From assembly GCA_963575745.1 (NCBI GenBank), contig CAUYUJ010017893.1, positions 412,946 through 476,945 of the forward strand: a stretch of 64,000 nt of DNA, given 5' to 3'. The position numbers and the translations under genes are program-made. This document shows, piece by piece, positions 41,893-52,235 of the stretch. Numbering within the stretch: the stretch's first letter is position 1; each line of letters opens with the position of its first letter. The DNA comes from Prorocentrum cordatum. Taxonomy: Eukaryota; Sar; Dinophyceae; Prorocentrales; Prorocentraceae. Under the pieces are notes generated by a model that saw nothing but the letters and a program-made list of their open reading frames with translations, was not told where the DNA came from and made no database searches.

Positions 41893-42468
41893 CTCTCGTT
41901 GCTGTTTGTGACAGTCACACTCCTGGATTAACAACAGCACATCAACGTCGGCGGCTGCGACAAACACCCGGGGGGCGACCTGGCAGAGACCAGGCAGCAG
42001 CGGCCCTGCTTCTGGCAAGACCCACTCACCACGCAGCAGATGCTGAGGCTTGGTCAGAAGACGCAGCAGCGGCCACAGAAGGTGGCGAAGTTAGGCGGAT
42101 GCCGAGTCCAATCCCCGCTTCCCCAACAGCGGGGATGAGAGGCTAAACGTCTTCCTCATCGCGCAAGGAGTCCGACACCCTCCTGAACAGTCGGGCTGGC
42201 TCATCCCCCTCTGCGTTGAGAGGGCCAGGAACCATGCTATGAAATCCCCATCCCAAAAGAGACGATCGTCAAGGTCGTCCAAAGAGAGGGGAGGCACATC
42301 GACCCCGTCGTCGTCGCGCCTGGGATATACCTGTATTTCACTCTATGCGTGGATAAATCATTAATTATCTGGAGAGAAGATGCATCATCCGCCACCGTGC
42401 CTTCACCACGTAGTGGAGTGCACCAAGGCTCATGCAGCCCTGAGAAATGTAGACATGCAAGGTGTTAA
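41893..42468 (+). pseudogene. hypothetical protein gene broken by two frame changes
   Basis: Three consecutive coding-like segments: frame 1 (to about 42085) with LLLARPTHHAADAEAWSEDA, then ATEGGEV; frame 2 (42095-42235) with GDERLNVFLIAQGVRHPPEQ, then SGWLIPLCVERARNHA; frame 3 (42241-42468) with EIPIPKETIVKVVQREGRHI, then DPVVVAPGIYLYFTLCVDKS and LIIWRED. Frames 2 and 3 look strongly protein-like and meet within a few bases near 42236, leaving no room for an intron. The 1/2 junction has an acceptor-like GAAGTTAG. No family recognised. Either a recent pseudogene or an indel-affected real gene. Confidence 0.5.
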
Positions 42469-42540
42469 AGGGGCCCGGGCCACCAATTCCACAGTGATTC
42501 CCGGGGATTCCCCGGGGTACGTCGCGTGCGTCGCAGGGTA

Positions 42541-43135
42541 GCGCAGCAGGCCCAAGAGGGCCACAAGACGGTCCAAGAGGACCCCGAATCGCCGCACGAT
42601 CGATCCAAGACGCCCAAGATGGTCTCCAATCGGCAGAACAAAAAACCACAGAAAACGTCACCCAAAGGACTCCGAGAGCCGTCCCAAGAGAGCCCCGCCA
42701 GGCCCAAATCATTGTTTCCCTTCGGTGTTTCAATGTTTTGGGGGCCCTCGACTTTTCGAGCTTCCAACGCTCCATGACGGCCCAAGAAGCACCCAGGACC
42801 GCCTCAAGACGGCCCAGGGGCCCCACAAGAGGGCCCCTAGACGGCGCAAGAGGACTCAACGACGGCCCCAGAGGCGCTCAGGACGTCCCAAGAGGGCCCA
42901 CAGACAACACGAAGGAGGGCCCAAGAGAGGGAGCACGAACGGAAAATCCGAGCCTTCCGCCCCAGGAGGCCCCCTGATGGCCCCAAGGAGGCGCCCAGAG
43001 GCCCTCAGGAGGCCCCAGGAGACCCCAAAGAGGCCATCAGGACGTCCCGCGTGGCCATACAGCGGTTCCCAAGAGGCCTCCGCGCGGTCCCCAAGAGGCC
43101 CCCGAGAGGCCCCCCGCGACATCCGAACGAACATC
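42541..43135 (+). repeat. CCCAAGAGGCC array
   Basis: About 600 bp of CCCAAGAGGGCC / CAAGACGGCCC / CCCCAAGAGGCC words with frequent 12-bp spacing. Confidence 0.85.
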
Positions 43136-43140
43136 CTGGA

Positions 43141-43235
43141 GTTAGGTCGGGTAGGTCCCTCTACAGGCGGATTTTGGACGAACGATTTCAAAATACTCAG
43201 TGCTCCAATGATACAAGAGAAAACCCCAATCAGGG
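43141..43235 (+). mobile_element. Family A element, left half
   Basis: GTTAGGTCGGGTAGGTCCCT, then CTACAGGCGGATTTTGGACG; no right terminus before the next repeat. Confidence 0.65.
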
Positions 43236-43239
43236 CTAT

Positions 43240-43455
43240 CGGGCTAGGGAACTATAGGGCTATAGGGCTATGGGGCTATTGAGCTATAGGGCTATAGAGT
43301 TGTAGGGCTATAGGGCTATAGGGCTATTGGGCTATAGGGCTATAAGGCTGTAGGGCTTAGGGCTATAAGGCACGCCCCGGCACCCGGGCACCCGGGCACC
43401 CCCAGGCACCCCCCGGGCACCCCAGCCCCGGGCACCCCCGCCGGGCACCCGGGCG
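43240..43455. repeat. GGGCTATA and GGGCACCC arrays
   Basis: (GGGCTATA)n with variants to about 43370, then (CCCGGGCA)n. Confidence 0.9.
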
Positions 43456-43499
43456 TGCAGCGAAAATCGGCGGCAAAACCTAACCATATGAATCCGCTA

Positions 43500-43626
43500 G
43501 GACCCCTACAGGGGCAAGCTCTCATTGGGGAAAAATGCCAACGAAAAAAATCAAAACATCGTCCCCAGACTAGTTCTTAACTTATTTTTGAAAATTCCCC
43601 CCTGTAGAGGGACACGCCCGACTTAA
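43500..43626. mobile_element. Family A TIR element, copy 5
   Basis: Left GACCCCTACAGGGGC (degenerate start); right CCTGTAGAGGGACACGCCCG, then ACTTAA; interior CATCGTCCCCAGACTAGTTC. Confidence 0.7.
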
Positions 43627-43638
43627 TCCTAGAGGACC

Positions 43639-43900
43639 ATGACCCACAACCCAGACACGAATGCGGGATGGGCCGAAAGCGACGAGGTCCGCCGCCCCCT
43701 GTGGTCTTGCCACAGGGGTGCCTGGCGTGCTAGATCCTACTGGTTTGGTTCTTGATTTCTGTTCAAAAGAACGCCCCCTTAGGGCTCTGGCCCAGCGCGC
43801 CGGCCAACCGGAATGGCCCGCCCGCTGCGCCACTAACGTCTCCAAAAACTGCCGTCTCGCTGGGGACATCCTAAACAAATCGCGATGTTGGGGATACTAG
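43639..43900 (+). pseudogene. hypothetical coding region with one frame change
   Basis: Frame 1 reads MTHNPDTNAGWAESDEVRRP, then LWSCHRGAWRARSYWFGS and a TGA. Overlapping it in another frame is FCSKERPLRALAQRAGQPEW, then PARCATNVSKNCRLAGDILN and a stop at 43900. Both look coding and join at about 43755. A family A element ends 13 bp upstream and a CCCAAGA array follows. No family recognised. Confidence 0.4.
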
Positions 43901-43964
43901 CCCAAGACGCCTTATGATAAGAATGAGCGTTTCGCACGAGACATCCTCGAACGTGCGCAAAAAC

Positions 43965-44600
43965 ATCTCCAAGACTGCTCAAAATGGCCGCCAAAAATGG
44001 TCCACGATGGCCTCCAAGAAGGCCCGAGAGGGCCCAAGATGCCTTCAAGTCTGCCCAAGAAGCCTTCCAGACGGCCCAAGACGGCCAAGAAGTCCCCCAA
44101 AGGCCTCCAAGACTGCCTAAGAGGTCTCCAAGAAGTCCTCCCGGAGGCTCCGACGATGCCGAAGGTATTGATTGTCCAAAAGGTTTTGGAAGGATGTTGG
44201 CATCTGCTTCTTTTCGGCCTTCCGACGGCCCAAGACGGCCCACGCCCAAAGATCGTCCCCGGGGCGCCCATGAGGCCCCTAAGATGGCCCCAGGACGGCC
44301 CAAGGAGCCTCCAAGACGGCCCAGAGGGGGGCCCAAGGGGCCCCAAGAGGCCTCCATGACGGCCAAGATGGCCGCCAAGACGGCCTGAAGCACCTCAAGA
44401 GGGCCCCAAGACGGTCCAGAGCCCCAAGACGGCTCCCGACGGCGTCAGACAGCCCAGGAACGCCCTAAGACGGCCAAAGAGGCCCCGAAAAAGCCCCCAA
44501 AGGCCGCCAGAAGGCCGAAGGAGACTCCTAAGAGGCCTCCAAGAGGCTCCCAGGAAGCTCCCAGGAGACCCACAGAGCGCCCCAAAAAGCTTCCAAGAGG
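43965..44600 (+). repeat. CCCAAGAGGCC array
   Basis: About 640 bp of CCAAGACGGCC / CCTCCAAGAGGCC words, ending in a CCT tract (44603-44695). Confidence 0.85.
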
Positions 44601-44869
44601 TTTACTCCTCCTCCTCCTCGATCCTCCTCCTCCTCCTCCTCCTCCTCCTCCTACTCCTCCTCCTCTTCCGCCTCCTCCTCCTCCTCCTCCTTGTTCCTTC
44701 TTCTCCTCATTCACCTCTTCCCCACGTGTTCCCCGAAGGGTTTCAACGACGGCCGGGGAACACATGGTCTGATAACTTGGCCAAGCCCTAGCCCAACTGT
44801 CGGCCACACAGGCGCTTCCAACAATCCAGGGAGCGGCGCTGATTCGCCGTAGGCGCCTTCGATATATGT

Positions 44870-44955
44870 TTGCATTATGTGTGTATGTATGTGTGTAGTT
44901 AGGTATATATGTATGCATGTCTCTATGTATGTATGTATGTATGTATGTATGTATG

Positions 44956-44989
<34 letters not shown>

Positions 44990-45700
44990 TGTATGTATGT
45001 ATGAATGCGTGCATGCACGTATGCATGCATGTATGTATGCATACATGCATGCATGTATGTATGTATGTAGGTAGGTAGGTAGATAGGTAGGTATGATTGT
45101 ATGTGTGTATATATGTATGTGTATGTATGTATGTCTGTCTGTCTGCATGTGTGTGCATACATGTGTGTATGTATGTACGTATGTATGTATGTGTGTATTG
45201 TGTATGTGTGTATGTATGTACGTGTGTATGTGTGTATGTGTGTATGTATGTATGTATGTATGTATGTATGTATGCATGTATGTATGTATGTATGTATGTA
45301 TGTATGTGTGTGTGTATGTATGTATGTATATGTGCGTATGTATGTATATGCATATGGTATCTATGCATATGCATGCATGTAAAGACGTATGTATGTGTAT
45401 GTGTATGTACGTGTGTGAAGGTGTGAACGTGTGTATGTTTGTGTGCATGCATGCATGCATGCATGTCTACATACGCGTCTGAGTGTGTGTGTGTGGCAGT
45501 GTGTGTATACATGTGTGTGCACGCGTTTGAGTGTATGTGTGTGAGTATGAATGTACGTATGCAAATATGTATGCATGTATGTGGTTGCGCATGCATGTGT
45601 GTATGCGTGTATGCATGTATACACGCATGCATGTATGCATGTATGTATGCATGCATGTATGTATGTATGTGAACATGTATGTGTATATGTAAACACTTAG
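44870..45700. repeat. TATG tetranucleotide block
   Basis: About 830 bp of (TATG)n with TGCA and TGTG variants; includes a (GTAG)n patch at 45068-45090. The His/Thr/Tyr/Cys open frames are shadows. Confidence 0.95.
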
Positions 45701-45756
45701 GCATGTTGTATATATCAGTGATATATATATAGCACGGATGCAATATATCAATATAT

Positions 45757-46160
45757 ACTAGGCCGCAGCACGCGTTGGCCGCATCACCGCTCTTACAATC
45801 CTCATAGGGACTACGGCAACCTCTTCGTGAACAACTCCAGAAACGGACACGTGTATATACAGTGGATGTGACTAGACAACACTTCAGTCAAGCCATGTAC
45901 TGACCTGACTGCTCGACCGCTAATGTTCAAACACCATTGTCCTGCTACGAAGCCACACGGTGTATCCGCTTTCATTTGCACGCGCTGGTGCTGCCATGGC
46001 ACTAGCGCAAGAAGATGCGGCGGACGCTCGGGGCCGCGATGGGCGATGACAACGACGGCCACTCCGCTACATCTCCTGCCGACTGTGCTCCAAATCCCTT
46101 ACGGATCGTCCCCCAGGTCTGTTTTTTTCAGGCGCCTTTTTTGTAACTGGTGGGGTCCGT
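45757..46160 (+). other. weak coding-like patchwork
   Basis: Plus-strand fragments in different frames (NPHRDYGNLFVNNSRNGHVY, then IQWM stop; later FARAGAAMALAQEDAADARG) compete with a minus frame 45811-46062. No model can be defended. Confidence 0.2.
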
Positions 46161-46300
46161 TTTATTAGGGCGCTGTCTTTGAATCGGAGCTGAAGGGGTC
46201 GTGTTTATTAAGGCGCCCCGTCGAAGAGGGGGTCCAGAATATTAGGTCGCATTTGGAGGGGGGTCCAGTTTTTTTAGTGGGGGGTCGATTAATAAAGGAT
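46141..46300 (+). repeat. five degenerate GGGGTC..TTATTA..GCGC units
   Basis: GGGGTCCGTTTTATTAGGGC, GGGGTCGTGTTTATTAAGGC, GGGGTCCAGAATATTAGGTC, GGGGTCCAGTTTTTTTAGTG and GGGGTCGATTAATAAAGG are spaced about 25-50 bp apart. Confidence 0.65.
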
Positions 46301-46462
46301 TCGTGATACTATATGATCAAATTCCGTCCTGTCGCGCGTCCATACCCGCTTCTTGCTCATGTCGACGGCCTGCTGCACGGCGCAGACTACCTCGGCGGGG
46401 GTAAGAGCGCTGCTTCCAGGGGCGCACCGGAGCAGGCCGCGTGGCAGCGTAAAGAGCACCAG
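46289..46462 (-). CDS. hypothetical exon
   Basis: Just after a strong acceptor-like tract (TTTTTTTCTCC...CTGCCAG, minus strand, ending at 46463) a frame reads LVLFTLPRGLLRCAPGSSAL, then TPAEVVCAVQQAVDMSKKRV and WTRDR. The stop at 46289-46291 is probably beyond the real exon end. No family recognised. Confidence 0.35.
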   Translation of the reverse strand: MVLFTLPRGLLRCAPGSSALTPAEVVCAVQQAVDMSKKRVWTRDRTEFDHIVSRILY

Positions 46463-46719
46463 CTGGCAGCCCCAGGAGAAAAAAACTTAGCGACGAGCGA
46501 TTGGCTAAAGTCCTCGAATTCTGAGTATGGGGCCTCCTTTAGGCAAACATTCGTCCCAGAGTGTGGCAACATTCAAACATCAGATCCCCCAACAAAAAGT
46601 CACCCGAAGCGCACACAGACGTGAGGAAACCGAGCAATGTCGCAGTTGAGTCGAAGGGAAGCCCTCTCCCTTTGATCCCTTCCCCGCCGCGGAAGGAGGG
46701 GAGGTGTAGTGCGTGTCTG

Positions 46720-47115
<396 letters not shown>

Positions 47116-47499
47116 TGCTTTGGTGCATCGGCAGCCTGGGGCGTCCACACCTCGCCAGGCCCGTGCGCTGGGCCCTCGAGCGACCATCGTCGCCTGCCGA
47201 GCCTCCGAGGGAACCGAGCCGCGGGCAGCGCTCCCGCCGACTCCTCAGGGTGCAGAGCGCGCTGGCCCCCTCGCGGCCGCGCCCCACCCTAGGCCCCTCA
47301 GCCTGGAGCCAAGGAGGGCTGAAAAGCGAGAACACGCGCCGCGCCCAGGCCCCGCCAACGGCGAATGCGGGCCCAGGCACCCCAAGGGACGGACCGCCCC
47401 TCAGGCCCCTCAGCCACGGCGGACACCGCGCCAAGGGGGGCAGCATCTCTACCGCTGGGGCCCCTCAGAGGCGGAACCCGCTCCCCGCGCGAGGCAAAG
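47116..47499. other. GC-rich region 3' of the retrogene
   Basis: No recognisable gene or repeat family. Possible 3' UTR of the minus-strand retrogene. Confidence 0.4.
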
Positions 47500-48653
47500 G
47501 CGCAACGGCCATCCCAGCTCGGTGAGGCCATCCAAGCAGCTGGCACTCCCGCTGCCACGATCATGAGGCCATCCACGCAGCTGGCACTCTTGCTGCACGA
47601 TCCTTAACCCCTCCTTCGGGGCTTCCACGTCCAGGCCCATCATGGTGGCGTGCTCGGGCCTGGAGCTGCTCATGTCCTGCGCCTGCAGCGCCACGACGTT
47701 CTTCTGCGCCTGGCACTCCGCCACGGCGTCGTGCAGCTGCTCCCTGAGCCTGTCGCACTGGCTCTTCACCGACTCCAGCTCGTCCAGCTGCACCGCCAGC
47801 TGGTGAAGATAGCCGTCCTCAGTCCGCGCGAGCGCGCTGAGGTAGTCCGCCTGGTCCGCCTCCAGCTGCTTCTCGAGCTCGTGCCGCGCGTCGGTGAGGC
47901 GCCGCACCTCGTGCACCATCTGCTCGACGAAGGTGGCCTGAGCTTCCGAGCCCGCCGCGGCGCCCCGCCTCTGCAGGGAGACGCGGACTTGCATCCCCTC
48001 GCGGTCCGCCAAAGCCATGCGCACCTGCTCGATGAGCGTGTCGCGCTGGGCCGTCAGCTGCTGCACCTGGCCGTCGTCGTCGACGTCGCCCCCAGGAGCG
48101 CCGTAGACCCGCTCGAGCCATGCCTGGCGGACCTGGCTGTTGGGTGCGTCCCGCAAGGCCGCCCGCACGGCACGGGGCAGCAAACCCACGTCCTCCTGAG
48201 GCGGGTCGGGTCGTCCGCCAGCATCGCTCCGCCATCGCCCTGGCTGGCGCCGCACGGGCCGCCAAAGGGGCCCGCGCCGAGCCGAGGGCCGCTCGCCGCC
48301 GCCGAGATGGCGGCGTCGCAGGCCTGCGCGAAGCCAGCCCTGGGCGCCACCGCAGCATGCCAGGCCGCATTCCTGCGACGCCTGGCGCTGCCTGGCGCCC
48401 GCGCGCCTGCCGATGCGAGCCGCAAGGCAGGACGGGCAGCACGCTCGCGGTCCTGCCAGGACCCCGGCACGCCGGCCTCGGCGATCCAGCGCCGCAGCCC
48501 GGCCTCGCAGGCCAGCTGGCGCCGTCGCCTCGCGGCCCTCCGCGCCGCCGACGGGCCCATGGTCTGGTTTTCCAGAGCCCTCCTGCTGCTGGGCCACCCC
48601 TGGGCGGGCGGCCCCCCGAGCCTCGCCTTGCCGTTGTCGCACGTCGCCGCCAT
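47500..48653 (-). CDS. coiled-coil protein, retroposed gene copy with one frameshift
   Basis: Starts at ATG 48653-48651 (MAATCDNGKARLGG). The first frame runs about 149 codons (QTMGPSAARRAARRRRQLAC, then LRRWIAEAGVPGSWQDRERA, a basic Ala/Arg helix-rich region) to GGAMLADDP near 48206. Coding then continues one base out of frame: PPQEDVGLLPRAVRAALRDA, SQVRQAWLERVYGAPGG, QLTAQRDTLIEQVRMALADR, VEQMVHEVRRLTDARHELEK, LDELESVKSQCDRLREQLHD. That is a long heptad-type coiled coil. The 3' end near 47560 falls in a ~40-bp tandem duplication, so the stop is uncertain. There are no introns over ~1.1 kb, and a spliced-leader relict sits about 100 bp upstream: the signature of an mRNA-derived copy. Function unknown; probably a structural or cytoskeletal-type coiled coil. 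Confidence 0.7.
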
Positions 48654-48750
48654 CGCAGGGGCCGCGACACAGGGAGCAGGACAGAGCCGCTCTCTCCTAC
48701 GAGGAGGAGAGGCACGGCGCGCGCCTGCCCACCCTGGCACCAGGGCTGGC

Positions 48751-48771
48751 ATGAGCCAAAATGGCTACGGG
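48751..48771 (-). other. dinoflagellate spliced-leader (DinoSL) relict
   Basis: The minus strand reads CCGTAGCCATTTTGGCTCA, identical over 19 nt to the conserved part of the dinoflagellate spliced leader, followed by TG where the leader has AG. The leader is added only to mRNA by trans-splicing, so a genomic copy immediately 5' of a gene in sense orientation implies reverse transcription and reintegration. About 97 nt of 5' UTR separates it from the ATG. Upstream is a GTGC/TG microsatellite, with no sign of a leader RNA gene. Confidence 0.88.
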
Positions 48772-48819
<48 letters not shown>

Positions 48820-48883
48820 TGTGTGTGTGTGTGTGTTGCCCGTGTGTGTGTGTGTGTTGCCCGTGTGTGTGTGTGTGTGTTGC

Positions 48884-48974
<91 letters not shown>

Positions 48975-49042
48975 GCCCGTGTGTGTGTGTGTGTGTGTGA
49001 CTGTGTGTGTGGCGCGTGTGTGACTGTGTGTGTGAGTGTGTG
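48772..49042. repeat. GTGC and TG microsatellites with TTGCCC interruptions
   Basis: (GTGC)n, then (TG)n broken four times by TTGCCCG. Confidence 0.95.
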
Positions 49043-49257
49043 CACCCCGCCATCGCCGAGTAAGCTTGAATGTCGTGGGCCCCCTCCTCCCTCCCGGGTG
49101 GCCTCTTCAAGGGTCCGCGGAGAGCCAGCCGCAGGGCCCCTCGCGAGGCAGAAATATTTTGGCCAGCGTGGACCCCCCGATCAGCAAGATGCTGCCCCGC
49201 GGCTGTGCAGGCTAGATGTGGCGGGTTCAGGAGACCCAGACGCCCTCGGGTCATGAG

Positions 49258-49412
49258 CAAATCACGACGGGAGGCTTTTCGCTATGTTCGGCCTCGGGGG
49301 GCCCGCACTGGGCCTAGGGGCCGTCAAAAAACAGCTCGGGATGAAAAGCCGGTCGTGGGGGATGGGTCGAGACCTCGTGGGGTCGCGCCATGGAAAAATC
49401 ATGACGTCGGGG
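49258..49412 (-). mobile_element. Family G repeat, copy 5 (reversed)
   Basis: CACGACGGGAGGCTTTTCGC to GGGGTCGCGCCATGGAAAAA. Followed at once by family F copy 4. Confidence 0.65.
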
Positions 49413-49417
49413 GTTCG

Positions 49418-49606
49418 GAGACCCTGAACCCAAAAATATAGTCGTCTCTTGGGGGCGCATCTTTTACTTTCGCGGGCTTCCGCCAAGCTCCCGCCAACTT
49501 CCGCCGGCGGAACCGCCCTCGTATCACTTCCGCCAGCCTCCGCCGCGGAGGAGGTGGCAGCCCCTTCGACCCTCACAGACGAAGCCCCTTCGGGAACGCT
49601 CCATGC
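49418..49606 (+). mobile_element. Family F repeat, copy 4
   Basis: GAGACCCTGAACCCAAAAAT, then CAACTTCCGCCGGCGGAACC. Confidence 0.65.
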
Positions 49607-50048
49607 GGTGCCCGCTGGGTGGTGCACCTTCTGTTAACCAGCCTCGAACTTATCCCTGTCCCTGAGATGGGCAATCTTAGGATGTGGCCTCAGATAATTA
49701 CTGAGGGCAATCTCAGGGATGTGGCCTCAGAAACTGAGGGAACCCTTCAGATCGGCATCGGGGTGAGGTGATGCCACACACGGGGATAGGGATATGTTTC
49801 AAACTGGTACTCTGTGGGCGCCGCAGCCCGGGTGCACGCACGAGGTGCCTGCGAGGCGGCAGCGTGGCGAAGTCCGGGCAGACCCACCCAGCGCGCGAGG
49901 CGACAACGGGGCGGCAGTGAGAGGCGGCCACGGGCGGCGACACCGCACCGGGGTCACCAGGCCCGCCCCGATCCTCGGAGGGAAGAGCCCGCACGTGACC
50001 CCCCCGGCATGGCTTTGGCGGAAAAGTCGGCGCCTGTGGCTGGCCCGT
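49607..50048. other. unassigned spacer
   Basis: Contains a ~45-bp direct duplication with GGGCAATCTTAGGATGTGGC and GGGCAATCTCAGGGATGTGG (about 49668 and 49707). No gene seen. Confidence 0.5.
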
Positions 50049-50052
50049 GGTG

Positions 50053-50085
<33 letters not shown>

Positions 50086-50086
50086 C

Positions 50087-50135
<49 letters not shown>

Positions 50136-50212
50136 CTATGTATACACAATATATATATATATATATATATTATTTATATTTATATATATATATATATATA
50201 TGTTGATATGTG
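50049..50212. repeat. TA-rich microsatellite
   Basis: (TA)n with TATACATA variants, abutting the left end of family M copy 1. Confidence 0.95.
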
Positions 50213-50221
50213 TATATCTAT

Positions 50222-51545
50222 ACCGATTCTCATATTTGTATTACCCGGAACCTCCGCCCCCCCCCCCCCCTAAACCAGACCACCACCCCCAGGACACCCC
50301 AGACGCCCCTGCCCTCCACCCAACGAACGCCCTGGACGCCCTTTCGGAGTCCCGGCGGCCTTCCGGGCAGTTGGACGCCCCTGCCGATCGGAGCCCACGG
50401 GCCCAAAACGGGCCCCAAGATGGCCCATCAGCGCTCAAAGAGGACCCAATATGGTTTCAAGACAACCCACGAGGCCCCCAAGACGGTCCAAGAGGCCCCA
50501 AAAGGGACCCCCAAGAGCCAAACATCGTCTCATTCCCTGAGGGAACGTACGTTTTTCAAGATATTAGCTTTTTCCGCATTCGCAGCGTCCACGGCACCCA
50601 GAGACTCTCAAGATCGCCCCAGGACGGCCTCCGAGGCCTCTATGAGCGGCCCAAGGCGGCACGAAAGAGCTCCAAGACGGATCAAGAGAAGCCCGAGGCA
50701 GCCCAAGAGGGGCCCCAGAGGGCCCCGAGAACTCCCAAGAGAGCCCCAAGAGAGCCACAGGAGGCCCCCAAGAGTGTCCCAAGAGGGCCCCCGAAAAGCC
50801 CCTGGCCGGCCCGGCCTCCCAAAACGGCCACCAGAGGATTCCGGGACGGCCCAAGAGGGCTCCAAGACGGCCCAAAACAGCCCCAAAAGGAGTCCTCTGG
50901 TCCGGAGAGTCACCAGGAGCTCAAACGCGAGCCCACACCGTTCCAATGTAGTTTCCAGCAGTTCTCTTACACTCCACGATGCCGTAGTTCGCAGGACGGT
51001 GGTTCGGAAGGACCTCAGAAGCCCCACAAGCGTCCAGGACCCCTCCAGGCATTCAGGAAGCGACCAATCGTCGTCGCCGCCGTCGTCGTCTCTCTCTCTC
51101 TCTCTCTCTCGCCCGTCCCCCTTTTCTGCCTTCTTTGTCGACCTCCACGTCCTTGGCATCGGATGGCCATCCTCTTTCGCCCGCTCCTTCCTCTGGACCT
51201 TCTCCCCGTTTCTCCCCCCTCTTCCCCCCGTCCGCCCCTTGAGCCCCCCCTCCCCGTGCTCCCTTCCCGTTCCCCGTTCGTAGGCAGGTGCCATCGCAAC
51301 CGTTTGATGCTCCGTCGTGTGCCAGCACATTCGCGCGTGAAAAAATCACCCTTCCCTCCCCACTTCTGCGCACAGGCATGCAAGCCCATCGGGCGAACGC
51401 ACTATTAGCAAGGTCCAGGGATAACCGAAAAATGAGCCAGCCGCCCGTCCAGACCTCGACGCCCCCTCAGCTGAAACATGCGATGATTTATTGCTTTCCC
51501 GAGAAGAGTCCAGAACAAGGCGCATGGCGCGAAGCGCCAATGCAT
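50222..51545 (+). mobile_element. Family M ~1.3-kb repeat, copy 1
   Basis: Starts TTACCCGGAACC, then AACCAGACCACCACCCCCAG. Continues through a CCCAAGA-type array (50400-50890), GGTCCGGAGAGTCACCAGGA, a CT-rich section and CCGTTTGATGCTCCGTCGTG, and ends GGCGCGAAGCGCCAATGCAT. TA-rich microsatellites lie on both sides. The long plus-strand open frame is due to stop-poor repeat content; frame is not preserved in copy 3. Confidence 0.85.
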
Positions 51546-51668
51546 TCTTGCATACACATACATAAATATATGTATATGTGTATATATATATACATACACA
51601 ATCACATATGTATATATATGAATATACCATGCATAAAAAAATATACACATATATATATATACACATAT
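51546..51668. repeat. TATACA microsatellite
   Basis: (ATATAC)n-type tract at the right end of family M copy 1. Confidence 0.95.
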
Positions 51669-51671
51669 GTA

Positions 51672-51947
51672 TAAACGATGCCCGCGGCGGGCTTCTCAAG
51701 AGCCTCGCGGACAGCCGACGACCCCGCCGCGCCTCACTCTTATCCGCAGCTGCGGAGGCGATGGTACCAAAGCGAGCACCCCCACCCCAACCCGACCAGG
51801 GCGCAACCTGCGTCGCGACAGCGGGCACCAGATGGCGCGGCCTGTGAGGCGCCACCTCGGCGTCCGCCTCCCCCAATTGAGGCCGACCTTGGCTCCATAG
51901 GAAAACTGAACGACGCAAATGAATGGGTCTTACGCGAGAACACGTAG
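51672..51947 (+). CDS. hypothetical coding region (probable frame change)
   Basis: One frame reads NDARGGLLKSLADSRRPRRA, then SLLSAAAEAMVPKRAPPPQP to a stop at 51847. A second frame, open over the whole stretch from an ATG at 51678, ends PPPPIEADLGSIGKLNDANE, then WVLRENT and a stop at 51947. The best model uses the first for the left half and the second for the right. No family recognised. Confidence 0.38.
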
Positions 51948-52017
51948 CAACCTTACGCGGCGGCTTACGCGGGCCGCCAGCGCGAATGTCCTCTGTCGAT
52001 CTTTTTGGGTCGCAAAA

Positions 52018-52235
52018 CTGTGTGGTGACAGACCGTGCGGTTACCTCGAAGCCCCGCAGGACCTCACCGCACGGTCCGTCACCGCACGTTTTGGAAACTC
52101 TGGAGGCCCCAGACGCCATTGACGTCCTCGGAGAACAACCCAAGTCTAAGCACTGTGCTTCGACCCCGCACCCCTCTGACTCACCAGACGGTGTGGTCAC
52201 CACACTGTTTGGGGACCCCCTGGGAGAAAGGAGGG
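52018..52235 (+). mobile_element. Family H repeat, copy 2
   Basis: GTGACAGACCGTGCGGTTAC, then CTCACCGCACGGTCCG and GACGGTGTGGTCACCAC. Confidence 0.65.

Noticed and set aside
44445-45743. 432-codon His/Thr/Tyr minus frame over the TATG block
   Set aside because: Tetranucleotide repeat shadow; equally open frames exist on the other strand.
50047-51408. 453-codon plus-strand open frame within family M copy 1
   Set aside because: It begins inside a TA microsatellite, depends on stop-poor CCCAAGA repeats, and its reading frame is not maintained in the inverted copy 3.
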